Assembly: GCA_963971305.1 (NCBI GenBank)
Contig: OZ020303.1
Coordinates: 44,070,106 to 44,134,105, forward strand
DNA: 64,000 nt
Direction: 5' to 3'
From: Arcuatula senhousia
Lineage: Eukaryota; Mollusca; Bivalvia; Mytilida; Mytilidae
In this document: positions 1-11,335 of the stretch, piece after piece
How the letters are laid out: each line of letters starts with the position of its first letter
Position numbering within the stretch: the stretch's first letter is position 1
Program-made: the position numbers and the translations under genes
Notes under the pieces: generated by a model
The model's database searches: none
The model's input: the letters and a program-made list of their open reading frames with translations, nothing else
Told to the model about the DNA's origin: nothing

Positions 1-430
1 CTTTGTCATTTACTTTTTCAAAAGTCTATTTCAGCAAGCATAAAATAGAAATTTGATAATTTTAAGAAATGTCTCATTGACATTTGATTTAATATAAAAA
101 AATATATACCTTTATTGTTAGATCACCTTTAATCAAACAGATTTAAATGACATTGTATATTAAACATTATCAAATGTTTAAGAACCTTTCTTAAGCTGTG
201 TGTCTCATTACAGTGCGCAGTTTACTATAACTATGTTAAATATATAAATGCATAGTTTTTGTGTTAGAATATCAATTCAAAATTAAGATTTTAAAATTAA
301 GCTTCTTCATACTGGGCACACAATATTCCTGCCAAGTTTTTAATTCATATTTCATAGATACAACTTCTAGACTCGTAGCATCACTATGTATATTTCAAAT
401 GATCGACTTTCATGTCATTCATATATTTTT
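1..430. other. No gene seen, AT-rich
   Basis: No exon, repeat or RNA gene could be recognised here. The longest reading frame (from 261) continues into the next block and shows no domain or codon signature. Confidence 0.5.
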
Positions 431-1000
431 ATGCGCATGGCTGCGATACGCTTTTGGAACTGCTAGCCTAGATTGTTCTTATTTTTGTCAATAACTGTTT
501 AAGGTTCCCTGGACATATTGATGTTGTTAGAAATGAACGAACAGTCATTTCTCATAAAGCATTATTGAATTACGGTCGAAAAATTCAATTTTCTTCAAAC
601 ATTTTGAAATCTTTCGCAAGAGCAAACAATTTTCTGCTCGTTTAGGTATAAAAAATTCATTCGATAAGCTAAATTTTTTCACATGTTTGTCATTGAATAT
701 ATAAAAAGAAGATTTTTTTATTAAAATTGGCTCTATTTTTTAAAAACAATTTAAGTTTTAGTAACTTCTAATGAATGCTACAAACATTTTCATGGAGTTT
801 CTCTCCTTTTTTCATAAATTTGTGCATTTGTCTGAAGATTTAAAATGAAGCAAAATGGAACGCTTTCCATGATGTTACCTAACATGATGAAGACTTGTGG
901 GTGCTAAACTTAAGTTGAAGGTTATATAAAAATTCTGTAGTTTTATGAATATTGTCATGATTGTGCCATGTACACTTTTAAAGATAATTGCAAATAGTAA
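430..1000 (+). repeat. Diverged segmental copy A, left part
   Basis: A run of short matches in the same order links this stretch to 13960-14620. Examples are GCGCATGGCTGCGATACGC against the GCATGGCTGCAACGCGCC near 13965, and ATCTTTCGCAAGAGCAAACA at about 608 against ATCTTTTGCAAGATCAAACA near 14340. A third, weaker relative lies near 9640-9905. The order of matches suggests an old duplication rather than a mobile element. Identity was judged by eye and is patchy, so the limits are approximate. Confidence 0.45.
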
Positions 1001-1176
1001 AAACTTCTGGAATATCTATTGTAAGTTATGTTGCTTGCTTTGTTGAGTATAGGCATTTTAGATTTGATAAATGGTGTTGCGTACAGCTCTGTAAAGTAAT
1101 TGGTATAATATAGAATGGATCTGGTGAGCTGAAAAGTTAGAAGGGGTGTCCGTGTGCCAACAGTGATGAAAATCAT

Positions 1177-1301
1177 CTTTTTAAAGCCGTTGACACCGGA
1201 AAATCCAGCATGGGGTTGAGCTGGAATCGAACCCATACTCTGTCATCTATGGCAACTTCGCCTGCACTGTGTCCAGCGCCCTAGACCACTAGACCACCTA
1301 G
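1177..1301 (-). mobile_element. tRNA-derived SINE head, left copy
   Basis: This is the mirror image of the unit at 1476-1600. The B box reads GGAATCGAACC on the plus strand at 1223-1233 and the A box lies at 1286-1296. The two units face away from the centre of the palindrome. Their near identity implies a recent inverted duplication or gene conversion between the arms. Confidence 0.75.
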
Positions 1302-1475
1302 GCTAGATAAAAATCTAGCTTTCGGTTGCCTAGTTAAGCCTCCTCGTAGACAATCTAAGGTTGTAACACAGTACACGATGAACATGGTGTAATGTTCATC
1401 GTGTACTGTGTTACAACCTTAGATTGTCTACGAGGAGGCTTAACTAGGCAACCGAAAGCTAGATTTTTATCTAGC

Positions 1476-1600
1476 CTAGGTGGTCTAGTGGTCTAGGGCG
1501 CTGGACACAGTGCAGGCGAAGTTGCCATAGATGACAGAGTATGGGTTCGATTCCAGCTCAACCCCATGCTGGATTTTCCGGTGTCAACGGCTTTAAAAAG
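1476..1600 (+). mobile_element. tRNA-derived SINE head, right copy
   Basis: An RNA polymerase III type A box, TGGTCTAGTGG, is at 1481-1491 and a perfect B box, GGTTCGATTCC, at 1544-1554. The 52-base gap between boxes is typical of a tRNA-like promoter. No full cloverleaf with a clean acceptor stem was found, so this is a SINE head and not a tRNA gene. The mirrored unit in the left arm has its B box at 1223-1233 and A box at 1286-1296, both on the minus strand. Confidence 0.75.
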
Positions 1601-2014
1601 ATGATTTTCATCACTGTTGGCACACGGACACCCCTTCTAACTTTTCAGCCTACCAGATCCATTCTATATTATACCATTTTAGATTTGTTTTTGTTGTCTG
1701 GTGGTTTCCTTGTATATTAGTAAATTTTAGTCTCTGATTATTTTGTATTTCAGACTTTCGAATGTCCCCGAGAATGTCACATTAGTATCTCTTTTCCATC
1801 ACTATTTAAGACAATACTTTTTTGTTGTCACCTTTTTTGAATTTTAGACATTTTGGAGTAAGCATCCCTAATGAAATTTAAAGAATGAAAATTTTACTCC
1901 TATGACTTAGGTGCAAGTGTACTGACTTCTTCTTACAAAATCAAAATGCCAACGCTAAGTTATATCAAAAGAAGCACATCTGATTTTAACCTATAAGTAA
2001 TATAATACAAATAT

Positions 2015-3097
2015 CAAAACGGGTATACAAACAGTTAATCTGGTTATGATGTTAATCGATATTTCAAGGATTAACCTCTCATCAGCAACATTTAAATAAA
2101 ACCATTGAAAGATCAAAAACCAAAAGTATTGTATAAAATGTGCTTTTAGCCAATAGGTTCGAATAGGGAAGCCAAATCTTGCACCGAGAATATCGACCGT
2201 GCGCAGTACAAGGAAAGAAACCTGCTGTTCACGGTGTTTTAAACAAATTTGAACTTAATAATCGGAAATTCAAAACACGAAACATAAGACGTTTATTTGT
2301 AAATTCTTGTAGGACGATTATGACTAACAAGTTTGTGATGATTATCGGGGGCCTCTGGTTTATCAGCGTCCGTTATCGACCCAGTGGTTTCATAAAATAA
2401 TTACCAAAACGGGTATAAAACGGTAAGTTTGGTTTTGTTCTATATCGACATTTTAAGGCTCTCATCAGTAGAAATTGAACCAAAACAGGGGATGGTAAAA
2501 ACCAAAAGTATTATATAAAAAGGGTCTCACAGCAAAAACTTACAAACAGGGAAGCTCCCAGGGTATCGACCATATGCAGCACAAGGAAAGACACCTGGTG
2601 TTTTAAACAATTTTCAATTTAACAATCGGAAATTTCAATAACAAAACATATTATAAATCTATTGGTTAATTCGTATAAGACAAGTCTGGCTACCAGGTTG
2701 GTGATTACCCTCGGGGACCTTTGGTCCACTAGCAGCGGTAATCGACCACGTGGTTTTAAAATACAAATACCAAAACTGGTATAAAATGTTTGTGTTACGC
2801 TGTATATCGATATTTCAAGATGTAACATCTCATCAGCATTATTTGAATCAAATCATTGGAAGATAAAAAAAACTAAAGTATTGTATGAAAAGCATTCACT
2901 GCCAAATGCTTGAAACAGGGAAGCCAAATCCAGCACCGAAGATATCGACCATGTGCAGTACAATACATTTTCAAATTAAATCTGGTGTTTTAAACAATTT
3001 TGAACTAAACAATCGGAAATTTTCATGACAAAAAATATTAGAAATTTATTTGTAAATTCTTGTTAGAAAAGTCTTTCGACCAGGTTTGTAATTGCTC
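2015..3097 (+). repeat. Three-unit tandem repeat, about 370-390 bp per unit
   Basis: Units start near 2015, 2402 and 2771, each with a CCAAAAC(G/T)GGTATA motif. Each then has CTCATCAG, AAAGTATT, a GGGAAGC...ATCGACC block, AGTACAAGGAAAG or similar, GGTGTTTTAAACAA and AATCGGAAATT in the same order. The units differ by substitutions and small indels, so the array is old. Single reverse-complement relatives lie at 21727-22165 and a fragment at 40838-40945. The reading frame at 2179-2400 falls inside the first unit and is not considered a gene. Confidence 0.85.
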
Positions 3098-3105
3098 TCA
3101 TTTAA

Positions 3106-3318
3106 ACGAATAATTAGATTGAAGTATCCGGAAATTGGAAACTCTTCCAAGGTCAATTGTCTTATTAAAGAAATCATTATATTTCGAGGGTGTTTACTTT
3201 CAATTTCTGATACAAAATGGATACAAAAACATTTATTATGTTCATGTTATTTATCTTATATATTGTGATGTTGTTTACTGAAGTTTTGTTGTTGTTGTTG
3301 TTGTTGTTGTTGTTTTAT
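3106..3318 (+). repeat. Segmental copy A, right part, with (TTG)n
   Basis: This block matches 15055-15265 base for base over long runs: ACGAATAAT, AAGTATCCGGAAATTG, CCAAGGTCAATT, GAGGGTGTTTACTTTCAAT, and a terminal TTG microsatellite in both. The microsatellite here is about 29 bp (3288-3316) and shorter in the other copy. The two blocks mark the right edges of duplicated segments A and C. Copy A is longer because the SINE palindrome and the tandem array lie within it. Confidence 0.75.
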
Positions 3319-4940
3319 ATGTCGGATAAAAAGCATAACTTAAACAATAAACTGTCGTTCCAGGCGTAATGTTGAGGTTGAAAATAACATTCTTTTTATG
3401 TCATGCTAAAAAGCTGAAAGCTTTAGAAATGTTCTAACCAAGAACACTTACTGTTATAAACTGCTTTAGTGTGGTACTGTTATAAACTGTTTTAAACTGT
3501 TGCTGCACTCATAAAAGCTCCGATCAATAACACTGTTTTATGCCCTTGCATCAAAACTTCTGACAGTGCATTCGGTATAAGGTCAATGGGCCTAACAATG
3601 GTTTAATTATAATGCTGCTGTTGAGAGATTACTCGTTGCATGTAAATATATAAATACTGCATACCCAAGTTTACCGTTTACATAGCTGCTTTTATTATTT
3701 TGTATTTTCAATAAATGTATTTAAAGTAATATTAAACCAAAAATTGGAGAAAAAAATTTGAAACATCATTTTTGGCGATTTCCACATTCCTTTTCAAATG
3801 AAACTTAAGTTTAAAAAGAAAATTAGTGTCAATCTTTTATCCATTAACACGAAAATATTAATAAGAAATTAATTTTGCTTCTAGTCTCGATCACCCAGAC
3901 GCTTATCAATAGATGATAAGAGTCTGGAACAGTCCCATTACCTATTTTGTTATGTGTACGTTCGGAGTACGTTCAGGCTTTATCATAGTGTTTGACGAAA
4001 ATCACTCAACCATACGTATGTTCAGAATTCCGTGCCTATGGTTCAGTGAATTTATGCAAATGCAACAGCGAGATGAGTTGTTCTCTTATAACATAGCATT
4101 TCTTATTTTATAATAAGACATCATATTTTACATTTTTGAACACAAGTTGGTTTTGTTAACAATAAAAAAAATTCGTTTTATCGTTAAATTGTACTCACGG
4201 GCGTCTACCTGGTTTTGGAAATTGTTTATGTTTATTGGAGTTAAAAATTGGGACATTCTTGATTACAGAACCATACACGTTTGACCAATCCGATTCTCGA
4301 TTTTGCAGAACCAGTTGTCAAAAACCACGGAAGACCAATGAAACGTTGAGTTTTTAAAGTTGGTTCATTTCAGATTGAAATGAATCTTGTATGCTAAACA
4401 CGTCATATACACACGTGGTAAAGGTTAAAAGGTATAACGATCGCCACCTAGTGGTTACGAGAAATCAATAGGTGTTTCCCAGACTCACTACCTTGGTAGT
4501 ATGAGTTTGGGTTCGAGACTATTTTGCTTCCCGAATAATCGTTCTAAAATTTGACCTCTGAATGTGTTCAATCAATCTTTATATGCACAAGGGAGACAAT
4601 ATGGAGTAAAGGTGAGATATTTGCATGGTTCGAAAAACCAGTGTCAGAACCATTTTGTTCAAAACTGGAAAAAGTGGTTCCTTGAATGCTTCAATGTTAA
4701 GCATTTTTCCTCCAATAATCCGAACAAATTTTAGACAATGACCAAATCGGGTTTTCCCAAACTATAAAAAGTAATAAAAGTGTGGAGAATTTGTACAAAT
4801 GTATTTTATGGTATTTTTCTGAGATTTTTTGGTTGTTTCTGTCTGGAAATTAGGCGAGACCTTAAGTTAAACGACTAGAAAATGAGATTTCGACAAAATT
4901 TAGAAATAATATTTGTTTGTTAAAAACTGATTTATTATCA
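3319..4940. other. No gene seen; one weak tRNA-like patch
   Basis: No exon or repeat boundary could be set. At about 4440-4512 a CACCTAGTGGTTACGAG stretch followed by GGGTTCGAG resembles degenerate A and B boxes of a tRNA-derived element. The match is too weak for a confident SINE call. Confidence 0.4.
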
Positions 4941-4946
4941 CATTAA

Positions 4947-5364
4947 GGTTCTCCTAAATGAAAAATGGCTGCCATGCATTGTCAATACAAAACTTTCAAA
5001 AAATACACAGCCTAGATAAAAAAAAAGGTATTTTGCTAAAATTATATTGGAATGAATGTTTTACAATCTTATCTAAAGCAAGCTAGAAATAATTTCATAA
5101 AAAATGTCTTAAAGGTAAAAATTAAATATTTGTAAGGGTGTGCTCGAAACGTAGGATAGTAATCAGACGCACCTTACGTCTTAATGTAAATATGATTAAA
5201 TTTAGACTCATTGTGGGATTTAAAATACTAGCTCGCTCTGGGTATTAGTAAGTCAAATCTAATTAGACAGGTTTTGAACAAAATACATCATTTGCTCAAT
5301 CTGTGTAATTTTTGAAAGTTTTGTATTGACAATGCACTGCAGCCATTTTTCATTTAGAAGAACC
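4947..5364. mobile_element. 418-bp MITE with TTAA target duplication
   Basis: The ends are inverted repeats of about 65 bp, beginning GGTTCTCCTAAATGAAAAAT on the left. They match the reverse complement of the right end at 5296-5364 with a few substitutions. TTAA flanks both sides, at 4943-4946 and 5365-5368. There is no coding potential, so this is a non-autonomous element of a TTAA-targeting superfamily (piggyBac or Kolobok type). The superfamily is inferred from the target site only. Confidence 0.8.
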
Positions 5365-5637
5365 TTAATATTATTTTAAATCTGATGAGGTTATATGTAA
5401 AGGATATAAGCCGTAAACAGTCCATTCGGTAAAATATTGGACAGGTCTGAGGCGCAGCTGAATGGACTGTTTAAGGCTTACATCTTACTTAAAACACAGT
5501 TTATCCATACAAGTATTTATATTCAAGTATAACACGATCAAAAATATTTTTTTTATCCGTGATGTTACATGTATATACGTTAATACTATCAGATCATTCA
5601 AATACTATAAGTGAACACTTGTTTGTCAAATGTCCCA

Positions 5638-5704
5638 TAGCCGAATAGTTAGCAATGTGGACTATGGTGGGAGAGACTAAGGGTTCGATTCCAGCTATAG
5701 ACAA
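5638..5704 (+). repeat. tRNA-like module 1
   Basis: The sequence starts CCATAGCCGAATAGTTAGCA and contains the B-box match GGTTCGATTCC at about 5682-5692, followed by CAGCTATAG. ATAGC can pair with GCTAT at the ends as a short acceptor-like stem. The A box is degenerate, so this is a tRNA-derived sequence rather than a working tRNA gene. Confidence 0.5.
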
Positions 5705-5789
5705 ACAGTTTTTGTTTTCGATTTAGATTTAATATACACGTTTATACAATCAAAATGATTTAAATACCCCAGTCAGACACTTTTGAATC

Positions 5790-5864
5790 AAGCAATCGGT
5801 AGCCGAAGGCTTAATGTCATTGCCTGAGGAGAGAAAGATTGTGGGTTCGAATCCAGGCATAGCA
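5790..5864 (+). repeat. tRNA-like module 2
   Basis: GGTAGCCGAAGGCTTAATG is followed by a perfect B-box GGTTCGAATCC near 5843-5853. It shares TAGCCGAA and the B-box position with module 1 about 160 bp upstream. The two may be diverged tandem copies of one tRNA-derived head. Confidence 0.5.
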
Positions 5865-6359
5865 TAAATTGTCACAAATGTGCCGAATTTTATACTTGCT
5901 GCATTTTTCCCTTCAAGCATTGGCTTGGAAAATGTTAAATTCGCAAAAATACTTTTACTGATCGTCCAATATTAGATTAAAGCAATCCAATAGTAAGTAG
6001 AAAACAGTCCAATAGTAAGACTAAACAGTACTTATCGGTAAAATAATGTACTGCATTAACAAAGGCATGACGTCACAACTGTGTTTTAATTTAAAATATT
6101 TAAAATCTTAAAATTTTAACTAATAAGTAGGTTGAACAATATGTTTATGCTTTAAAAAGGAAAAGGCAAAATAAACATTTAAATTATATTTGACATGGAA
6201 AGTTCTTTTTGTATTCAGAAACAAAATAAGAAATAAGAGTATTAACACTAATAAGAATGAAATCTGTGACAGTTAATTAATACGGAACATGTATACAAAT
6301 AATATCAAGTCATTACAATACCAAAACATAGCATCTAGTAAGTTTTTTCTTGCCATTTT

Positions 6360-6600
6360 ATGATTCTTTTCTGTCAATATGAACAGCCCATTACAATGTT
6401 TTACCCAAATATGAACAATATAAATAGTTCTCGCTTTGGTTCAAAATTCACATTAGATTTAATGTTTACAACTTTTCATTTTTCTCATGTCAAAAACTGT
6501 ATTTTTTGTTCCTGTGCAAACCCTCCATATATGTTAAACCTAGATAACTCATGTAATGTTTTCTAGATAGGAAAATTTGAATTGAAGTTTGGCCTACTTA
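6360..6600 (+). repeat. Diverged repeat, copy 1 of 3
   Basis: Shared words (TATGAACA, TTTGGTTC..AATTCACA, CTAGATAGGAAA) link this block to 8707-8930 and, more weakly, 13270-13420. The ATG-initiated frame here is not conserved among the copies and is not a gene. Together with the 430/9640/13960 matches, this suggests repeated duplication of the whole 0-15 kb side of the window. Confidence 0.45.
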
Positions 6601-6632
6601 AGAACTTTTTTATTTATATTTATGATCTTTAA

Positions 6633-7250
6633 AGACATAGAACCTATCATTTTGGCTATTTTTGAAAAATAATGAAATTCACACTATTTGAAGAATACAT
6701 TCTAAAACCTTTAAAGAAACTGTTAAATTTTCAAAAAACCTGCCAGAAAGTATTCTTTTTGACGAAAATCTGAAGAAAAAACCGCAGTATCAAAAAAGAG
6801 GACTATAAACTAATTATAGAATGTAAACACTTGTGGGTACCGGTAAACTGAGAAACAAAAAGTAACCAAACGAAACGGAACGGAACAAAAACGACATCGG
6901 TAAAGAAGGAAACATAAACAGTAAAACTGTAAAGAAAGGAAACGAAATCGAGCGAAACTCGAAAAAAAAACTGAATCGATTTTATCCGACTCCAGTCGTT
7001 TATCTTAATTTACCGATTTCGTTTTCTCTTCTCCTCGTTTGGTTACATTTCGTTTCTCAGTTTAACAGTACCCATTTACCAAAGGTAATTATTTATGCAT
7101 GACAATATTAAATTAACGCTTATAACTAAGATAAGATTATTTCATAGAAAACTGCAAAACATTGAGATTTTATGTTGGTAAAGGTAAGTTTTTAATATAT
7201 GTACTTTTTATTCAATGTAAAAAATTGCGAAATTGATAGGTTCTATGTCT
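6633..7250. mobile_element. 618-bp TTAA-flanked DNA element, copy 1
   Basis: The ends are AGACATAGAACCTATCA and its inverse TGATAGGTTCTATGTCT, flanked by TTAA at 6629-6632 and 7251-7254. A second copy at 54639-55288 matches along nearly its whole length. Inside is another inverted pair, near 6836-6880 and 7030-7075: GGTACCGGTAAACTGAGAAA against TTTCTCAGTTTAACAGTACC. An unusual purine-rich stretch of CGGAACGGAAC-type words lies between them. There is no open frame of note. It is probably a non-autonomous Kolobok- or piggyBac-type element, judged by the target site and AG...CT ends. Confidence 0.85.
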
Positions 7251-7254
7251 TTAA

Positions 7255-8280
7255 AACAATGGTTATATAAGTACAATTAAATATGTTAGACTTAATATTA
7301 AATGATAGGAGAGCCCAAATAAGAAATGGATAGCATTACAATATTTTGAATAAGTTTTGTTGGAACTTTGACGTTTTTTTAGGATTCTTTAGCCTTTGTA
7401 AAACCAATTTCTTGATTTGCCTTTGTTAAATCATGTTTTTAAGAATATCCTTGCTTTGTTTTCTCATACAACAAATGCTAGTTTTATCATAAACCTTAAG
7501 CAAAATTTAAAGCTTTTATGACTGCCAGGTTAAGTTGAACTCATTACGGTTTTTTCCAAATAGAAATTTAATCTTCTACAATGTTGCATATTTCAAAAAG
7601 TATTTTATATGTTCTTATATATTTCGTTGTTTTCATCATGAGTAGAAAATTATATGACTATTTATGTTTTTTTTTAAAACTCAAGAGAATTGTGTGATTA
7701 ACTATGTGACTTTCGTTTTAACTAAAAAGTGTATAACCTCAAATCTGCCTTGCCTGTTATCAAACTATTTTGAATTGATATTGCGTGATAGTGGGGGGTG
7801 TGGGGGTAAGATATATTAACTATGCTTAACGTCATAAACCTTCATTTGAAATAAAACGTATGCTCTCTGTATTTTGCCTAACTAAAATACTGGTATCTAA
7901 ACTATATTTAATATGTGAACACTAAAACTGTTGAGATGTCTGAAGCATCTATATTATTTTGAATATAATGTTGAGATGTCTAGCAACAGCTCTACTTTAA
8001 AATTTCACTTTAAATTGACATAATAAGTAAAGACACTACATAAAAATCTTAGGTCCCAAACATTCATTTTAATCCTTAATTAAATAAAGGTAATGACAAA
8101 AAAAAAACGAACTTGGGGAATCAATCTTAAATGAGAAAGTGGTCGATATCATTAGTGCTGGTTTAAAATTCCTTGTTCAAACTTTCTGAGTACAGTACAC
8201 CTCTTGTAACGTCTCTTGTCTTCCAATTGTTTGCTTTAAATGTTGCTATTTTATTGACACATACTTCGAATTTTGTATTT
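7255..8280. other. No gene seen
   Basis: AT-rich sequence with no exon or bounded repeat recognised, apart from a short G-rich run at 7793-7806. Confidence 0.5.
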
Positions 8281-8289
8281 TGTAATAAT

Positions 8290-8480
8290 GGTAATAACAA
8301 AATTACCGAGCTTGGAAGATCAATCTCAATGTCCAAGATAAAAGACCAAACATGGAAGACACACCGGAAAAGTTATAGATCGCAATGGTCCTGACTTGGT
8401 ACAGGCGTTTAAAATGAAATGGTGGGTAAAACCAGGTTTTATGGAGCACCACATCTCCCTCTTCCTTTGCGATCTTAGGG
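8290..8480 (+). repeat. Dispersed mussel-type repeat, ACTTGGTACAGGC family
   Basis: GGAAGATCAATCTCA, GATCGCAATGGTCCTGACTT and GGTACAGGCGTTTAAAATGA recur as a diverged copy at 32985-33150, in the same order and orientation. I associate this family with mussel intergenic DNA. The two overlapping frames here are not genes. Confidence 0.6.
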
Positions 8481-8706
8481 TCCGTTAGAAGCACAAAATG
8501 CACAACGGTTGTGAAGACATAATAGGGATAATAAAATGATCATCTCAGTAAAACAATCAGCAAAACACTTATCAACACAGTCACTAACCAACACGTTCAA
8601 CATATTTTGAATTTTTCTACCAGTTGCTGATAACGAAGGAAGATTTTTCAGGGGACTTAGAGCATCAAATAAGATGTTGCTTGTTAATTCATAATAGTCT
8701 AGAGTT

Positions 8707-8930
8707 ATGTTTTGCTTTCAAGATGAACATAAGATTACGTTATATGAAAAATTGCAGAATACAAAGACGATTAATGTCAAACATGTAACAATTTCTTACT
8801 TTGGCTCTCAATTCACAGGAGAATTCGTGTTTAAAGCTTGTTTTTTTCACACGACAAAAACAGATTTCACTCTCTGTTTAAACACTCCTTATCGCAAATT
8901 TCATTCATTGTCTTCTAGATAGGAAATAGT
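8707..8930 (+). repeat. Diverged repeat, copy 2 of 3
   Basis: Matches 6360-6600 and 13270-13420 by GATGAACAT, CTTTGGCTCTCAATTCACA, ACGACAAAAACAGATTT and TTCTAGATAGGAAA. It is closest to the 13.3 kb copy. Confidence 0.5.
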
Positions 8931-9629
8931 CTAAATGTCTGCTAGAATAAATTGAAAACGTAATTGGATTTGCTATATTCAAGAACTTTTCTATTCATTG
9001 TTATGGTATTTAAAGACTTTTTGATGTTGGTGTCAGACAACAAATATAAAATGATACGAAAATCAAATTAACAAATTGATACAATTAGCATCTCTTTAGT
9101 TCAATCTGCCTTGTTGGAACTTTAGTGTTTATTTTCTCTGTTATTTTCAAAATTTATCTATTGAGTACATTTCGTTTGATCTTCTATGTCTAAATTATAA
9201 AATTTTATCAGAGACCATTAGCAAAATAGTTTGCGACCGTGACTGTAAGGTTAGTTAAACACAAAACATGTTTCATATCTGACTATAGTCTTTCTATTAC
9301 ATCATTTTTGAATATCGCATCATAAAATTGTTTATGGTAATTTATGTAGCTTTCTTTTGGTCTCTTTTCATCTGCTTCTCCTTGAATTTATCATTTTACC
9401 TTTTAAACGATTTTGCATTTCTTGAGAAAACAAAATGACATATTGGATCTACTGATTTAGTTAATCAGAAAAATGTACATTAAACAAAATGCATTGTTGC
9501 ATTGAACTTGCTTTTTGTGTTCAAAATATAATTATATTTTTCTAATTACGCATTTTTTTGTTTAATTTACATGTTTAATAGCATCTTATCACCATACGAG
9601 GAACATCTTAAACGTTAAACTAACCATTC

Positions 9630-9905
9630 GTATTTTACATCATGCGCAGCAGCATAATGCTATAGTACTAGATGAAAGTTCTCTATTTTTTAATCAATAT
9701 CAAAATCAACAATTCTGCACGAGTTCTTAAGCTAATTGATGAGTTAAGAATAAGAATGAAAAAACTGTTCTTTCTCGTTTGGACATCTATTATTAACGAC
9801 AGAAAAATCAAATTATCTTACGATACTTTGAAATGTTTCGGAATATTAAACAAATTTTAGCTCATTTAGATTGCAAAATTTTTGATCACTTTGTTTAAAA
9901 CATGA
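9630..9905 (+). repeat. Diverged segmental copy B
   Basis: CATCATGCGCAGCAGCATAATGC and the block around TTAACGACAGAAAAATCAAA resemble 430-660 and 13960-14400. Similarity is weaker than between copies A and C. Confidence 0.35.
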
Positions 9906-10990
9906 ACTTAAGATATTAAACGAGAAATATATCCATTGGTACAAATCAAAGGTGTGAAAACCATAAAAGTTAGATTTGCTCAAGCACTTTGATGGAGATA
10001 AACTTTGAGAGAAACTTATTTCCCCAAACTTGTACTCATATACATCAACACAAGTAGCTAAATAATAGGAATTGGACACTGCTTTCGATGATATCAACCT
10101 GCATAGAAAAGTTTTCCCACCATATATAGCCTCATATAAAAAGAGCATTACATATACACAATTATTGCTGGTTAAGTTATAACTTTATTGTTCAATGTTG
10201 AAGCAAAAGGGTGGTGGCTGTTTTAAATAAAGTTGTTTCCGTAGTTGTATTTATGCTCTACCAGTACATTTCAAATTTATAACAACAGGTAAAAAGACTT
10301 TTCATTCTCGAGTAACAGGTTTCACTCGCGGTGTTCATTGTAGTTTAAGTCGTTTAATTTATGTGTGTAATCGCGCTTTGTGTTTCTTCGTCTTTTTGTT
10401 TCCATTGTTTGGGTAGATTAATAAAGTCTCTTCCGACACTATTTTGATTAGAATTTTACAATTAAAATATTGTTAATGAAATGCTCCTTGAAATACACAT
10501 ACATACATGTATACAGCATAACGATATGCACATTGTTATTAAAAAAATTCTAGATTTTCAAATTTTAAATTTTTAAAATGTTTACTAATACATTTTGTAC
10601 ACATATACATGATATACGGGTAGGATGATACACATTTTACATGTTGAATTTCAGAACTTACTTTCTGTGATCGAATTTAGGTTTAAACAACATAGAATCA
10701 TGTACCATAAAAATAGATTTATCGCAGAATTGCAGCGATTACAAAATGCCTAAAACACACCTTTTAATCATGCATTCCGTTCTTTTCAAATAGTAAACAA
10801 ATTATAACACTATATATTTGCTAATAGACTTTTTCGGAAACTAACTATAGTCATACTCATAGTCCTATTCATACTCATATAATAGGAACAAATAGTGTGG
10901 GTTTTCTCAAAACATTTAAATCATCAATCAAAATGACCACAAATTGCACGGCTGGTAAGGTTGTCAAGATTAATTAAAATGCAAGCTACA
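9906..10990. other. No gene seen
   Basis: AT-rich. A short stretch near 10315-10415 (TCGCGCTTTGTGTTTCTTCG) may be a reverse-strand scrap of the AAACACAAAG dispersed repeat found at 11160-11335. Confidence 0.45.
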
Positions 10991-11081
10991 TGTAAATGTG
11001 ATGATGAGATGTACACGAAGAAAAACGAAAATAAATGCAAATTCCATTGTCAGTGGATTTTTTAAGTTGCTGTTCATATAT

Positions 11082-11335
11082 GTAGGTTGTGTCGCATACA
11101 ATTATTCCATATCTCTTTATCTTCTATTCCATTTATATGTACAAATATATGCGCAAAACAATACAATTCAAAGAGGCACCATTGGGGCACTCGAGTGTCA
11201 AAAGTCCAAAAAGGCAACGACAAAACCGGTAAACATGAACAAGAACCGCACGAGGAAACACAAAACACAAAGTCAACCGAATAGAAATCAACAACGCAAA
11301 CTCAAGTCGTAAAAGGAGTGAACTCGCGTGCTCCG
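11082..11335. repeat. Two abutting mussel-type dispersed repeats
   Basis: 11082-11118 is the reverse complement of the start of the 46003 repeat (GAGATGTGGAATAATTGTAC there). From about 11165 the other family begins: GAGGCACCATTGGGGCACTC, GTGTCAAAAGTCCAAAAAGG, CAACGACAAAACCGGTAAAC, then AAACACAAAACACAAAGTCA. Related copies lie at 29130-29250, 31500-31560, 32850-32945, 47200-47365 (inverted) and 47727-47790. The overlapping frames on both strands are by-products of the repeat. Confidence 0.8.

Larger units (their letters stand above)
1101..1676. repeat. 576-bp near-perfect palindrome of SINE units
   Basis: Bases 1101-1385 are the reverse complement of 1392-1676, with a 6-base loop at 1386-1391. 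Every matched pair of positions sums to 2777, so there is no net indel over 285 bp. Only a couple of mismatches were seen, near GAGCTG on the left and CAGCCTAC on the right. The arms are two head-to-head copies of a tRNA-derived SINE-like unit. A transcript crossing this would fold into a very long hairpin. An assembly artefact of the inverted-repeat kind is possible and should be excluded. Confidence 0.95.
5400..6095. mobile_element. Putative composite element with two tRNA-like modules
   Basis: Near the left edge a hairpin pairs TAAGCCGTAAACAGTCCATTC (5408-5428) with GAATGGACTGTTTAAGGCTTA (about 5460-5480). A TTAAAACACAGTT motif follows, and its inverse AACTGTGTTTTAA lies near 6077-6089. 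GGTAAAATATTGGAC on the left and GGTAAAATAATGTAC on the right also look related. Between them are two tRNA-like modules, annotated separately. Limits and unity of the element are inferred. Confidence 0.45.

Noticed and set aside
5638..5864. Two tRNA genes
   Set aside because: B boxes are good but A boxes are degenerate and no full cloverleaf with a 7-bp acceptor stem forms; better explained as tRNA-derived repeats.
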